The notes under the pieces were generated by a model. The model was given only the letters and a program-made list of their open reading frames with translations, did no database searches and was not told where the DNA came from. 64,000 bases of DNA from Peltaster fructicola (Eukaryota; Ascomycota; Dothideomycetes): the NCBI GenBank assembly GCA_001592805.2, contig CP051139.1, positions 310,001 through 374,000 of the forward strand, in the 5' to 3' direction. The position numbers and the translations under genes are program-made. Below, piece after piece: positions 10,168 through 23,300 of the stretch (the first letter of the stretch is position 1; each line of letters opens with the position of its first letter).

Positions 10168-11994
10168 TTACTTGCCCTCGGCGAGCTCAAGGCATCGTCT
10201 AGCGAGAGCAACGACTTCTCCCTCACCATCCTCGCTATCAGCAGGATCGCCTTCGTCCTCGCTCTCAATGGTACGCTCTGAGATATCTCGCACCATGCTC
10301 ATGACGTCCTCGGAGTCCTTGATGGTCTTGATAAGCTCGGCATCCTCAGACTCTAGAAGCTGAAGCAGTGTCCAGATGGCGATGTGCTGAAAGGTGGCGT
10401 CGCCAGATGATAGGAATCGTGCGAGATATCCGTGAATGCCTCCGGATGGTGTCTTCCAGGATGCCAGGAACCGAGAGTACTCGCCCACAACCTTGCTGCT
10501 GAGGTTACCCAGAGCAGCCGCACTGTTGCCTTGTACTTCTATGCTTTCACTCTCGGTCAGCGGAATAAGCACATCGAACACGTCCAGGGCTAAGAGCTCT
10601 GACTTCAGCTCATCTGAAAGAGCAAGAACAGCAATGGCGGCAGTCATCTCGCTTTGAACGCTCAGAGGCACGCTCAGAACAAGCTCTTTGCATCTCTGCA
10701 CGGCGCCGGCTTCCAGCACCAGCTGTTTGTTGCGATCTGAGCTCGCCGCCAGATTACGCAACGTCGATATCGAGTGGCAGGAGATCTCTTCGTTGTCTGT
10801 GGAGCCTAAGAGGTCCACTAAAGGTCGTAGAAATCCAGCATCAATAATCGGCGACTCGTTCATGGGATGGATACTGATGTTGCGAATGCAGGCGACCGCG
10901 CTGAGTATGAGTGGTAGGTAGCTCGACTTCAGCAGCTGCAGTAGAGGCGGTAGTCCACCAGCATTTACAATGTCCAGCTGATACTTCTCGTCACTGGCCA
11001 AGTTTCGCAGCGCGAGTGCTGCTTGGCACTGTACCTTCGGGCTCTGGCCTTTCATCAGCGACACCAAGCTCTGTACCAATTTCGGCTCTGATTGCGCCAG
11101 CCTCTTCCTGTTGGAACTATCTACAGCGATGTTGCTAAGCGCCGTAGTACAGTAGTACTGGACGTCTGTGTCAGGGCTGACCAGCAGACTGACAAGCACA
11201 GGTATCGCTCCAGCAGCCACGAGCTGTTGTCGATTGTCATCCGAATGCGTCATATTCAGCAGCGCACCAGTTGCGTTCCTCTGCACACGCATATCCTTGC
11301 TCTTTGCCAGGCGTGTCAAAGGTGGTAGGGCACCGGACCTTGCGATTCGTGCTTTGTTTTCTTCATGTGTAGCCAAGTTTGTGATACATCCAACAGCATT
11401 GCATTGTACTTCCACGTTCGAGGAGTTCATCTGTCGAATGAGAGGTGTGAGGCCGCCAAGTGTGACGATGAGGACTTTGTTTGAGCCATCGACTGCCAAG
11501 TTTCCCAAGGCAGCAGAAGCGGCGCGCTGAACTTCGATGTCGACGCTTTCGAGGAGGTAAAGGATAGGTTCGAGTGTGGCGCGATTGACGGGTCGCACAT
11601 CTACATGGGTCAGTGTGTTGTTCACGACGTCGCTGCGGACATACCTCGATCTGTGATTTCGGCGAACGTGAGACTGGCGCTTCGCTGAAGATCTATGTTC
11701 TGGCTGTAAACAAGAGTGCTGAGTGCGTTCAGTGGCTCGCCGGTGAAGAAGTCTGTCTCAGCACGCTGCGGTAGTCAGTAGGCATCGCCCATTTCTGGCT
11801 GTCCTTGACGTACGTTTTCGAGATAGTTAAGCAGGTCGGCAACAGCTTCGCGTTCTGAGTCGGCGAGGACGTTATCATAATCGACCTTCTGTCGAGCTGT
11901 ACAGATACTGGTCAGTATGGCGTGGTCCTCAATACTGTACATGGGATGACGTACAGCCGCAGCAATAGAACAGTCGTTGGTAGAGTGTAGCCAT
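10168..11994 (-). CDS. VAC8: Vacuolar armadillo-repeat protein Vac8
   Basis: Four exons: 11955-11994, 11814-11896, 11645-11765 and 10168-11600, total 558 aa. The reconstructed protein runs through the conserved Vac8 head ([17 protein letters not shown], then [20 protein letters not shown]) into about eleven armadillo repeats, with near-invariant stretches such as [20 protein letters not shown] and [13 protein letters not shown]. An acidic tail closes it. Family knowledge: Vac8 sits on the vacuole membrane through N-terminal lipidation and works in vacuole inheritance, nucleus-vacuole junctions, homotypic fusion and autophagy. The predicted start gives [14 protein letters not shown], which has the usual Cys pair for palmitoylation but no Gly at position 2 for N-myristoylation. 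The identity is certain; only the first small exon (13 codons) is open to revision. Confidence 0.93.
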
Positions 11995-14590
11995 TGTTGA
12001 CCTCTTCTATTGCATAGGTGCCGTAGCAACCTAGCGCTGAAGAGAAAATCGTGTGACGATCTTCAAGCTCTGCTTCGTTATCGAGATGTCATGAGGTCGC
12101 GTTTATCGTTGATAGAAGCTGTAGATGGGAATGCGGACGCTGCTGTCATGTGAACGGATGGGTGGTGTTGAGTCGAGGGGTGGGTGGTGTCTGCAGTCGG
12201 GAGCAAGCACATGCACCCCGGCCTAGTTAGGCGAGAGCTAGCCACAGAGATATGACGATTTGTTGATAGATGGATGTTCTCTTCCTTCAAACAACTTGAC
12301 GTTGTTGCTATTCCCCCGTAGTGAGCTATAGCGCGTGGTCTTATCTCCTCGCAGATTGTTGATCCCAATATTGGCAATGCCGGTATGAGGTCACAGTGAG
12401 TTTTACTCGCCTACCACTATGAGCCAATCAGGTGTTTCAGATATGAGTCGTCATACCATACAGAGGACTACGGCTGTACTATCTTGACTGACGCAGACCG
12501 CTGGCTCTCTCAGAGCAGAGACGTACTGATCTGGACCAGCATACTGAGATCAATGAGCCATCTCCCAGATAGCTTTGATCCTTCGGGATTGGCGCAAGCA
12601 GCAGCCGTATCTTCTGTCGTTGGACAGCGCTATGATTGTAAAGTTCGAATCTCACAAGTGTTGTGACAAGGTGAGCTCCATGCCATCGTCAAGATGACTT
12701 TCCGGAATGTGGCTACAATGGTTGAGTAGCAGCATATGTGCTTGGAACCAGCGTCAGACCTCTTCTCCGGGAGTTTATCGAACACTGTACGAGATAGAGC
12801 TGGTTCGCAGTCTCCAAGGTGCCTAGGTTGATCAGCAACACGAGTGAATGCATTGCAGCATTTCTCCGACGGCCTGGGTGGGAATGGTTGATCCTGAACC
12901 TGCGGCCACCTCGTCATGTCGGAGGCTACCACTATTTGAGCGAGGACGTCATGTCATCAGCACAGGAATGATCGAGTGCTCAGAGTGCCGATAGTATCAG
13001 AGATACAGAGTCTCATGGATGATCGACTGACACAGCAACCATGAATACTGCTTTCAGATCATCCATAAGTACTGTCTGATAGTATCGACAGCAGAGGCAG
13101 GACTCGATCAGCGGCTCCATCGTCGCCGTCCTGCTCCAGTGGAGCCTGTTGTATTATGTATCCCACGGCGTTGTGCACACTCCCACGAGCGCTTACCTCC
13201 TCATAATCCAGCTCTTAGCGACGAGTGGCGATCACCGGTGATGTGGAAGGACTGCAGCTCGACGTCTGACAATAGCGAAGTCAGCGCATCTCTTCAAGGC
13301 GAGTAATGCAACGAAGGCGTGATCGGAAGACAAGAGCACGGCTGGCCACATCTGCTTAAAGACTTATCACCATTATCGCAGGACCAAGCCACAGTCTCGA
13401 ATGAGGCCCTAAATCAGGCACTGCTCACACTCCCCACTCCGGATCGACAGCCAATCTTCAGACGATGTTTAGCACATGTTCCGTACCGGAAAAAGCGAAT
13501 ACTCACATGATCCTTTCGAAGAGCTATCCTCCAGAGCACAAGCAACCCTGCTCGGCTACAGACTACGCATTCGATGTTCCAGACCGCCAGTCGACAGTAC
13601 TTCAGCCACTGATATCCATAGTACGCGATTAACCTGCATCGATGAGGCACGTGTACAGCAGCAGCACATCATGCAAGCTCGGGAGTCAAGCAATTTACCC
13701 CCTTGCTGACAGCTTGATGCTATATCAGCATCAACCTGCCACGATTCACGCAGGATGCATATGCTTCAGCTTATGCTGTTGAGGTCGGCGAGGCTGCAGC
13801 ATTCGCCTGTGCCGCTGCAGAGCGATAGGCTTGGCATACAGTGTGCCAAGAAGAGTCGTATGCATCACTCCCCACCAGGCGTTGCTGCGGCATAATGTAT
13901 CTCGATAAATCACTCAGCCATTTTGCAATGATGGGTGGTGAACGTCGATTTCCCATCAGGCATCTGCCATCGTACCAAGCTTCCGTCTCGAGGGTGACAC
14001 GATCGAACTTTGGCTTGAGGAGAAGGCTGATTTCCTAGCTGAATGACGTTACTTTGACTCGGATCACCGCCACAACAATTGGTTGACCTTCTCGAGACAT
14101 CCGTTAGCTCATCTCTCCCTGCAGCATGGGTCTAGTTACAGGTGCGAGCTTTCCACTCATGATGATGCTGCAGTTGCCAGGCCTGCGGGGAGTGCATGTG
14201 GACCAGATGGACGTATCTCTCCTTGGTTTCTGCACATCATATGTAACCACATCAGCGGCATAGACCAAGCGTTTCATTGACACTAGAGCGGTGGCAGTGT
14301 TCTGCTTGGCATTGAGGGCATAGCTTCTGTGCTGCTGCATCATCCTCTGGGTTGTTGTCTTTTTTCTCTCCCAAAACGCTGCCAACGTGTCTTAAGGTGT
14401 TGCATCCACGATGGTCTCTGCCTCTTATTCTTTTGATGCATCTCTCGCCCAGTGACAACAAGACTCACATTCCACACATTCCATTCTCCTTTTCTCGTGC
14501 TTGGCGCAAGCAATCGATGCTCTCTGGATTCCCCACCCCTGCGCACTCGTCCCATCCAATAACATTATAGTGTGGAGCAAAGCACTGCGT
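11995..14590. other. 2.6 kb gene-free stretch
   Basis: Between VAC8 and the kinase gene, both of which start at this interval, so it contains two divergent promoters. All ORFs are under about 100 codons and look random. There is no recognisable tRNA, repeat family or pseudogene. The proximal ends presumably carry 5' leaders. One 10-bp inverted repeat lies at 13015-13066. The interval is unusually long for the gene-dense left block. Confidence 0.5.
13015..13066. repeat. Short perfect inverted repeat (10-bp arms)
   Basis: ATGGATGATC at 13015-13024 is repeated in inverted form as GATCATCCAT at 13057-13066, separated by 32 nt. A GATAGTATC motif also occurs on either side (about 12990 and 13078). 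It could form a hairpin or bind a dimeric factor, or be chance in a long non-coding gap. Confidence 0.4.
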
Positions 14591-17183
14591 ATGGCCGCAT
14601 ACGACATCCACAGACATTTCAAGTCACTCCGCGCCGACACTGGCAGGCGACGAGGACGACCTGATCCGTTCGCGACCGGCTTTGAGGATGAAGTGGACAA
14701 CAGCAAGAAGCAAAGTAAGAAGAAACCATCGCCCGTGGGAACGCCGACGGCAGCGCTTGCCAACAGCACAATCACCAACAACGAGAACCACACCAACCAC
14801 AACCGCAAGACTTCTTCAGACGAAAAGCGAAGAAGCGCGTCTCCCTATGTGCGAGTGGTAGACGACAGCGACGATGACAATTTCCTGAGCTATCGACCAA
14901 AGTCCAGCATCGAACGTCGCGCTAGCCCTGCTTCACTACCTTTACATACTCCCTCACTCGCTGGTCACAAGTCTGCTCGAGCGCTTGCGGTGGGTAACCT
15001 CGCCTATCTGGACGACAGCAGCGAAGAGGAGGAGGATCTTACAACAAATTCACGCAGCGATCGTCGTCCGAGTCCTGCACCTAGAAAACGCACACCTGCT
15101 TTGGAGTCTCCTCCGCTGCGAGCTGGAAGGTCTTTGACTCCCTCAGGCACAAGAGAACGATCGAATTCGAGTATACCAAGGCACACTGTTGCGTCTGCAT
15201 TCGCCGGAACGAAGTATCTGCAGGACAGCGACAGTGACGAGGACGCCATCTCATCGCAGCGATCCGGCAGCCAAGACAGCACTACTGACGCTTCGAAGGA
15301 CCCTACAGATTCTCTGACACCTCTCTACTCACCGAATCTTCCAAGAGACGTCAAACGTGTGGACAAACCAAAATCTCCGGGCTCAGGCGTATCCTGGCGA
15401 GCATTCTCTGCAGGTAGAACTGAGCAGCGCAACTCCGAGCTTCAGAATCTACGAGCCAGTCTGCAGAAGCGTGGTAAAAGCATCTCCTTCGTCTCACACG
15501 TAGTCACAGATGATGGCCAGCGCATTCCTCTCGGACAATGCTGCTCAGAGGAGAAACGTCTTCGAGGGCGAAACCGAGAACGAAGTCCGCCAAGAACCGA
15601 GAAGGATGTCGAGCCCAGCACAGACGAGATCGTCGAGCAGCCGCAGTTCACCGAGAATCCCTTCTCAGGTTCGTCAGTCACTGTGTGAAATGGAACCGGC
15701 ACTAACTCATGACCAGGACAACCGCATCGACGACGCTCCTCCACTAATTCCGATACCATCGCACCATCCTCGTTCGCTGATTCCGAGCGAAGACCTAGCA
15801 GTGCCGGAAGACTCCCTGACATTAGAATCACAGAACCAATCACCAATGCATGACTCACCCGCCCAGTCACCGATAGACCCTCTCGTTAGCTCCATCGATC
15901 TCAGTCAGCTGTCTGTGGGCCCGCAAACCATACCTGAAAGCCGAAGAGTCGACCATTCGCTCGATCAGGTCTCGCCGCCGTATCCCCAGCCTCTCAGTAG
16001 AGCTTCTAGCACTGGACGATTCAGGGCTATGATGTCGGCTAACTCATTCTCAAGGCGCACCTCACGACGTTCGACGTCTAATGTCTCGAGCAGTCCTGCG
16101 CATGCGTTCTTGGCATCTTGGACTCGTGGCAACGACGGAGATGGCGAGCAAGAGGTCAAGCCCGACGACGAAGGTCAGGCTATCGGCATCAACGGCGAAT
16201 ACATCATCGGTCGCACCATCAATCAAGGTGGCTTCGGTGTAGTCAAAGAAATTCGCACACGCAACGAAAAGACTGGTCAGGAAGAGAGCCTAGCTGTGAA
16301 GATCGTTCGCAAGCAAGTTGTGAGCGATGACGCCGCTAACGAGCGCACACAACAAGACCTTGAGCACGAAGTATCGATTTGGCGGCACTTGCAGCATCGC
16401 CACATACTCGAGCTTCGCGCTGTCTTCGAAACCGAGTACGCCACATTCTGCGTCATGGACCTTAACGTCGGGGGCACATTACATGAGATTGTACGAAAGC
16501 AGCGAGAAGTGTCTCGAGAGCAAGGTGGCAGAGTCAAAGGTCTGGACTCAAAACTGGCAAAGCACTACGCGTATCAGCTGGCATCAGCACTGCGCTATCT
16601 CCATGAGGACATACAAGTTTGCCACCGAGATGTCAAGCTTGAGAACTGTCTTGTCGACATAACTACTGGAGGTCCTGGTGGCAATCTACGACTATGCGAC
16701 TTTGGATTGGCAGACTTCCTGCATTCCCGTTCTATCGACGAAGAACGAGACTTCGTGGTTGGTTCCAGCACCCAGTCCAGCTCTGGCCGCAGCTTACGAG
16801 TCAATACAACATCTTCAATCATTGGCACACTCGAGTATGCTTCGCCTAAGGGGCTGCAAGCACACCGCAAACTCTTCGAGACTGCTGGCGATGTCTGGGC
16901 ATATGGTGTGATTGTGTATGCTCTGTGCACGGGAGAATTACCTTTCCGCTCTGCCATGCCAAGCAAGACGATCGATTCTATTCTCCGTGCCGACTGGGAC
17001 CAGAACGCTCTCCGACAAGCCAGCACTAGCGGCGATGGCGAGGAGGTCTACGAAATGGTCAGTGGTTGTTTGAGGAAGAGTCTTGACGAGCGATGGACCA
17101 TCACAGACTGTATCGGTAGCTTCTGGTTCGAGAGTGCTCGGGAGGACGAGGAAGCTGCCCAGACTCAAGCACAATGGCGCTGA
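14591..17183 (+). CDS. Fungal Ser/Thr protein kinase with long disordered N-terminus; exon junction near 15.7 kb uncertain
   Basis: The N-terminal part starts at ATG 14591 and is Ser/Pro/Arg-rich with acidic clusters, i.e. disordered and probably heavily phosphorylated. The kinase domain occupies roughly 16190-17130 and is complete: Gly loop (INQGGFGVVKE), VAIK-type Lys (LAVKIVRK), HRD (CHRDVKLENCL), DFG (LCDFGLADF) and the activation-segment end EYASPKG. It is therefore expected to be active. The two parts lie in different frames. A well-formed 48-nt intron (GTTCGT at 15669, CTAAC branch, AG at 15716) leaves the downstream frame off by one and meets a TGA at 15849. Introns of 34 or 40 nt (donors 15683 or 15677) restore frame but are too short or have poor donors. 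So either the junction is unusual or one base is extra between 15717 and 15851. The closest named orthologue is not clear to me. Confidence 0.75.
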
Positions 17184-17340
17184 GGAAGCCTTATGACCAA
17201 GATCAACTGCTCAAGAGCACAATGACGACTGGCACGAGTTCATGACAGATTGGCGAGATGATCACATTATCTTGCCGGGATTGATACCCAACTTATTCGT
17301 TTCCTAAGTACTGTTTTACTGAGGGCAGCCAAAAGCTGAT

Positions 17341-20098
17341 CTAAACTCTGATACGCTCAAATTGATATTGACCAACCATGCTTTCCAATTGCTTCGCTCT
17401 AGCAACACGAGCTGGCATAGACTTTGAGCCCTTCTTTGTGATGGCATCCTGAGCTGACACTGTTGAGCTTCGGCCACCAAGTGGCATGATTACATCGTCT
17501 TCCATTGCCGTCGGGACATGAACTTCAATCATGCCACTCTTCAGAACCGTGTCCGACGGCGAGTCGCCGAGACTGAGGACATAACGCTCGAATTCATCCA
17601 GAGAAACCCGCAGTGCCTGTGCTTCATAAACACCTTCGAGACTGGCAGAGACTTCGGCGTGCAGTACGTCTATCAGGCTAGACTGCTCGTCTTCGTCTGT
17701 CGTTAGTCCAACAAGCCAGCCAGCGCAGCCTACAGCATCTACAGCTGCCACGAGCAAGTTGCCAATTGTTCGAATAGCACGATCAGATGGTGATGCTTCC
17801 TCGTCGACTCGGCCAACTTCTCCTGCTTGATCATCATTGTCTGCGCCCAGCTCTACGTAAGGCCGAGTCCAGCCTGCTTCAGCCAGCTCGATACGAAGCA
17901 AGTGGATGAAGAAGACAAGATCTCGTACTTGTAGCCCTTGTCGAAGGTGTTTGGTGAGTGCGGCCTTTGGGAAAGCATGCAGTCTGCCGAACAGCAGCTG
18001 CATTGTTATGGATCGTATCTCCAGACCTGACTGCAATGTCACCATAGCATTTGACAGCTCAGCCTCGGCTGCGTTTGCTTCGTTGTCGAGCTCGGCATCT
18101 GCAGCAACAGTGACGTCCATAGCGTCGTCGTCTTCTTCTCTGATAGTGCCATCGATCCTAGGTAGGGCATCGAGAGAGCGTATGAGCAGTCGCAAGCACT
18201 CGACTGAGAATTGTATGGGTATGTGTATGCTCAGCTCCAGAACATCCTGCACAAGTCCAAAACTTGAATCTACGTCGACGAGTGATTGAGCAATGTCCTT
18301 GAAAGTGACATTATCGCCTAGTATGTTGCTGAGATTGATCGACGTTAAGATGTCTGCTGCAAATAGCCACCGAATGACATTCCGCGTGTAAATCCGCAGT
18401 CGAAGTGTGAACATGCCATCGCCCGATCGCTCGACGTGGAACATCTTACGCATAAGATCTAGTGCTCTAGGTTGCTGAGCAGCACCGAGATCGAGAGGTT
18501 CGCTTTCGAGATCCCAGAGGTGCTCTTCCTCTCCCACATGCTCTGGTCGTTGTGTTGGCTCCTCAAGCTCTCCTCCAATGTTGAACTCTTGCAGAACAAA
18601 GGCGTCCAGCTTTTGAGCGTTGTCTTCCGCAACTGCCTCGTCTAGCTTTCTTAGCCACTGTTCACGACGACGTTGGTACCTAGTTTGGTCGCCATCTGTG
18701 ATTTGTGCAGTGGCACTGCTTTTCCCAATGACCGAGGAGAGACGCATCTGCTTTGATGTGGCTTTTGACGTTTGATACAGGTCCGTACTGATCTGTAGAC
18801 CGACCAGATCTGTCATTGATGCAATGGCGATTCCAGTGCTTGGGAACCAATGCAAAGTCGGCGTCTGCTCTCCTCCGACCGACTCCTGGTCGCGCTTACG
18901 CTTCCTTCCAGCAGCATCGCCAAGGTGTGAGCCAAAAACTGTTGAGCCTTGTACAGAGCCATACTTCGTGTCATATATGACTGCTTTGTGAGCGGTCGTG
19001 GTCAACACTAAAGAGCTGGAAAGACTCGTGAAGGCCGTGATAGCTGCGCCTCTCTCCTTCAACGTCAAGCTCAGTCGAGGTGTGATGCCAGAGAGGTCGT
19101 AGATATATAGAATGCCGTGAATCAGCTGAAATACCTGTCCTGCCGCGGCGGAAATTTGCCATGTCGATTGCTGCGATTGATGTGTCGGAGGCACGGGTAA
19201 TAGAATGTCGTCGACCTTGTTCAGTCCTGCACACGATGTGCCAGTGTTGAGCGCACTCAAGCGCAACGTGGTTGAAGTGGCTTCACGGATTATATGGCAA
19301 GCCAACGTTGTCGCAGCATCACCTGATACGTTAAGCTGTGTGACGAGATCTTCCCTACTCTTGAGTAACCCTTTCTGCGCATCGATGATATCCTCCAGAC
19401 TGAAATGCTCTAATGAACGGTCTTTCTCTTCTGTGCCCAATACTGACTGCTTCCATACGACTCTTGACATGGACTCTGCCACGCATATGACCTGCCCATC
19501 CTGTAGTGCTACCAGCGCTTGAGGCGAGATCTGTTGACTGAGGCCTGAACAAGGAAGTACGTCGACAGCCAAGATTTCCCCGTTGGGTATGTTGTACTCG
19601 GATCTTGAAGGTGCAGCGAAGTCGGTGATCGCATTGGCTTGTTCTGTGAATCGTACGAGGCGTCTCTTGGTGCCATTGACACCATCCTTCAGCACAACGA
19701 AGGTGTCTCTCTGCGCGGCTTTTGAGTCAGGTGAAGTGGTATAGTACGATGCCGGTTGACAACACAAGTATGCCTGTGGAGGTATCGCATAGGCACATTG
19801 CAGAGATTGATCTTGTACCTGGATTTGATCAGTGCTGTACAGCTAGGCGCCGCTGCTTGCTCACGTTATACACATTCACACTCTCCCCGTCGACGCCAAC
19901 CGCGATCTCATGCCGTTTCCTCTTTCTCGAGCCGCGCAATGTCGAGGCTGGCGCAGATCGAACTTTGCCGTTCTCAGCATCCAGTGGCTTTGGCAGCGAC
20001 AAGAGTGTGTACGGTAGCTCCATGCTGGAGTGCTGATATGTGCTCTCGAAGATCTGTAGCCCATGGAAGCTGTGGTGAACTTTTTGAGATCCGGACAT
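17341..20098 (-). CDS. UTP8: Utp8-type small-subunit processome component
   Basis: Two exons, 19865-20098 and 17341-19818, give 903 aa. The 46-nt intron joins ...GVDGESVNVYN to VQDQSLQCAYAIPPQAYLCC without loss of frame. The N-terminal half looks like a beta-propeller and the C-terminal half is helical with an acidic insert, as in the fungal Utp8 family. A nuclear-localisation-like SRKRKR motif lies in exon 1 and a second RKRKR in the middle. Family knowledge: Utp8 belongs to the UtpA/t-UTP subcomplex that binds the 5' external transcribed spacer and starts 90S pre-ribosome assembly in the nucleolus; in yeast it also assists tRNA export. It is transcribed away from ELG1 from a shared 202-bp promoter. 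The family call rests on overall resemblance, not on a single catalytic motif. Confidence 0.8.
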
Positions 20099-20300
20099 TT
20101 CTGCCACCGCCTACATCGAATGATGGTTTTTGGCAGTGCTGTATATGTGGCCCGCCCTAGCAATTTGTGCCTGCCACGAATAGTGACGCTTGCATCGCGT
20201 CTCGACGCGTGAACGTCATCTCACGAAGTGCATATTTGCTTCATGCTCAATACACGTCCACCAATCTTTGCTAACTTCATGACGATGCCGGCAGTCACGT
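20099..20300. promoter_or_regulatory. Compact divergent promoter between UTP8 and ELG1
   Basis: Only 202 bp separate the two start codons, which point away from each other. Both genes are growth- and S-phase-linked, so shared regulation is plausible, but no particular factor site is convincing by eye. Confidence 0.5.
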
Positions 20301-23300
20301 ATGGCTGTCCAGACCGTTGTTATGAGCGGCAATGTGACCACGGCAGTACATCCATTCTTTTCGAGACCTAAGGGTGAGCACACATCATACATGCACCTGT
20401 GTATACTGTAATACTAACACCATGCGGTAGAACACAGCCATGCAGATAACGGCGTCTCCCACGACAACACGAGTCTATTGCAGCATGCACCGATCATTGG
20501 GAAATCGGACGTTGAACGTGAGGAGCGACATAAGCTTCCGGTTGAGAACCATCTGAGCTTTGGCGAAGTGCTGAACGAGCAGCACAAAGATGTTGGAAAA
20601 CCAACCAGGGTCACGAGCGATCGAACAGTGGATGAAGGCTCTCCAAGGAAGAAGCGAAAGACGAGTCATACAGGCTCACTTGAGACAAGTAATGGCTTGC
20701 ACGAGGAGCATGCAGCTGCAAGTCCAAGACGAGGCCCAGGCACAGGGCAGAGGGACGACTTTCATCAGGCGGATGGTGCTGTAGATGGTTCTTGCGCCGA
20801 CACCACGGGTTCGGCTAGCATCAACACACAATCTGTCAAGCCCAAGACTCCACCGAAGAAGATGCTCAGATTGAATGCTAGTGGAAGATTCAGTTCGCCA
20901 ATCACGAACTCGACAAAGGCTGAAGAGGCGACAAGTGAACAACCAAAGCGCAGGGGTCGACCACGAAAGAGCAAGGAAGCGCCTGCTCCCAAGCAGCTTG
21001 TGGTTCGGATTCACTATGCTACTACGCAAGGTAGCTCGACCGGCGACAAAATTGCTCAGATCCTTGCCAGCAACTTGACAATACCTCTACCGCAGAAGCA
21101 GTCCGTACTGAAGAACCCTCGAACACCTCGGAAGCCAGCAAAAGCTACACATCCGTTTTTTGCTGATAAACCAAAAGCAACAAAGCTGCCGAAGCAAATC
21201 TCACCACGCAAGACAGCTGCCGTAACACCAGGCAAGCTTCGAATGCAAGCACAATTCGAACGAGGAGCACCCATGGACGATATCTTCCCCATCGCAGAAT
21301 CTGCACTCCTCAAGGATCGTTTGATGGTCAAGCATCCAGGTGCCAAGGAGCCGTTGTGGCCAGCAAAGGGCATGGCTCATGTAAGAGGCGATGTATCATC
21401 TACTACGTTCGTGCCGAAGCTTCGTCTTCGCAAACAGAAGCACAGACTGCCTGCGGCAAACAGCTCATTACTAACTGAGTTCGCACGACGACTTGTCCCA
21501 GAGCCTGAGCCTACTATACGTGCTGATGGCTTTCGTGAGCCACGAGCGGACCTGCGCATCCCTGACAAGTTGTTGATCTCGGGCGCCGAGATTGCTTCAC
21601 TCGCTCTCAAGGAAGTCAAAGCACCACTCGCACATGGACCACCGGATGAGCTTGCACTTGAGTCTGTGCAGCCGACACACGCCGCAGTCGAGCACGTGTA
21701 CAGGAATATTCCGTCGTACTTGTCTGCTTTCGATCATCTGCAAAGCGAACATCAGAGCTGGACGCAGAAGTATGCGCCGGAGCGTTCTGAACTCGTGCTA
21801 CAATCTCATCGGGAGATGCAAGTGCTCAAGTCTTGGTTACAGTCGCTCGCAGTGAACGCAGTTGACGTCGCTAAGACTGATCCAGCAACGAAGAGCGCCG
21901 GAGTGAAGCGCAAGAAGAAACGAAAGACACGACACAGCGAGCTGGATGATTTCATCGTTGACGAGGGCGACGACATTCGCAGTCTCGGGACTATCTCGGA
22001 CACTGAGAACAGCTCACAATCGATGGTACAATCGCAGGTTGCTGGTGTTCGAGCGAGCAATACAGTTTTGATCAGTGGTCCGCATGGTTGTGGCAAGACT
22101 GCAGCTGTCTACGCCGTTGCTAAAGAGTTGCAGTATCGAGTCTTCGAGATATCCTCCTCCGAGAGGCGGTCCGGCAAAGATGTGTTCGACAAGATTGGAA
22201 ACGTCACCGAGAACCATATCGTGAAAAAGCATAATGCAGATCAGCCTGAGTTGCCCGCCACCGAGGAGAAAGACCGTGTCGACGCTGCCTTAAGACAAGA
22301 TCTCGAGAGTGGTCGACAAGGCAAGATGGCTGCATTCTTTAAGCCCAAAGCTGCCCAACTTCCAAAGAGCAGTCCTACTGAGGTCGTCAAAGCAAAGGTG
22401 GTCAAAAATGTCCAGCATGCGATCAAGCGAGCTAAAGATCAACAACAATCGCTCATCCTTCTTGAAGAAGTAGACATACTATTCAAGGAGGACAAGGAAT
22501 TCTGGACGACCATTTTCAAGCTCATTCAGACGTCCAAACGTCCATTCATCATGACGCGTAACGACGAAGACTTGGTGCCAGTACAGGCCCTGAGCTTACA
22601 TGCTGTGTTGAGGTTCGTGCCAGCGGAGGCTGACACGGTCATTGACTACCTGTTACTGGTCGCTGCCCGTGAGGGTCATCTTGTCGAGCGTCGTGCAATT
22701 TCGTCCTTGTGGCAAGACTCCGGTCATGATCTTAGACGCTCACTCACGACTCTGGACTTCTGGTGCCGCATGGGCGTTGGCGATATAAGAAATGGTCTGG
22801 GATGGATGTTTCAGCGATGGCCACTCGGAAGTGACCTCGACGCCAAGGGCAGGCCGCTGCGGGTCGTCAGCAAAGGAACTTACTTGGCTGGTCTGGGCAG
22901 TCGTCACCGTATCGAGACACAAGCTGAGAGAACATTACCATACCATGACGATCAACTGTCGCTTAAGGACGCCTCTATCGCAGCCTTTACTTCTAGCAGC
23001 GTCGACATTCTCTCCAAACACGACTATATCGACCCAACGTTACCAGAACTTCCTCCCAAACAGCGCGCGCACTACATCGAAGGTCTAGCCCTACTCGATG
23101 GACAGGAACCTTCAGACTACGCACATCTGCAATCCGACATACAGGTAACCGCCGCATCACTCGCTCATGATCTGTACCCTCACTGGCACGAGCCCAAAGA
23201 AGCGACACGAAAGCTCAATCGCAAAAACTTCGCTTCATTGGACGCTCTTGCTTATCCGGCCTCCTCGAACAGTGTTGGCATGGAATCGTCTGTACTTGAT

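Noticed and set aside
12589-12665. tRNA-like A-box (TGGCGCAAGC) and B-box (GTTCGAATCTC)
   Set aside because: No acceptor stem can be formed with the flanking bases and there is no T-run terminator.
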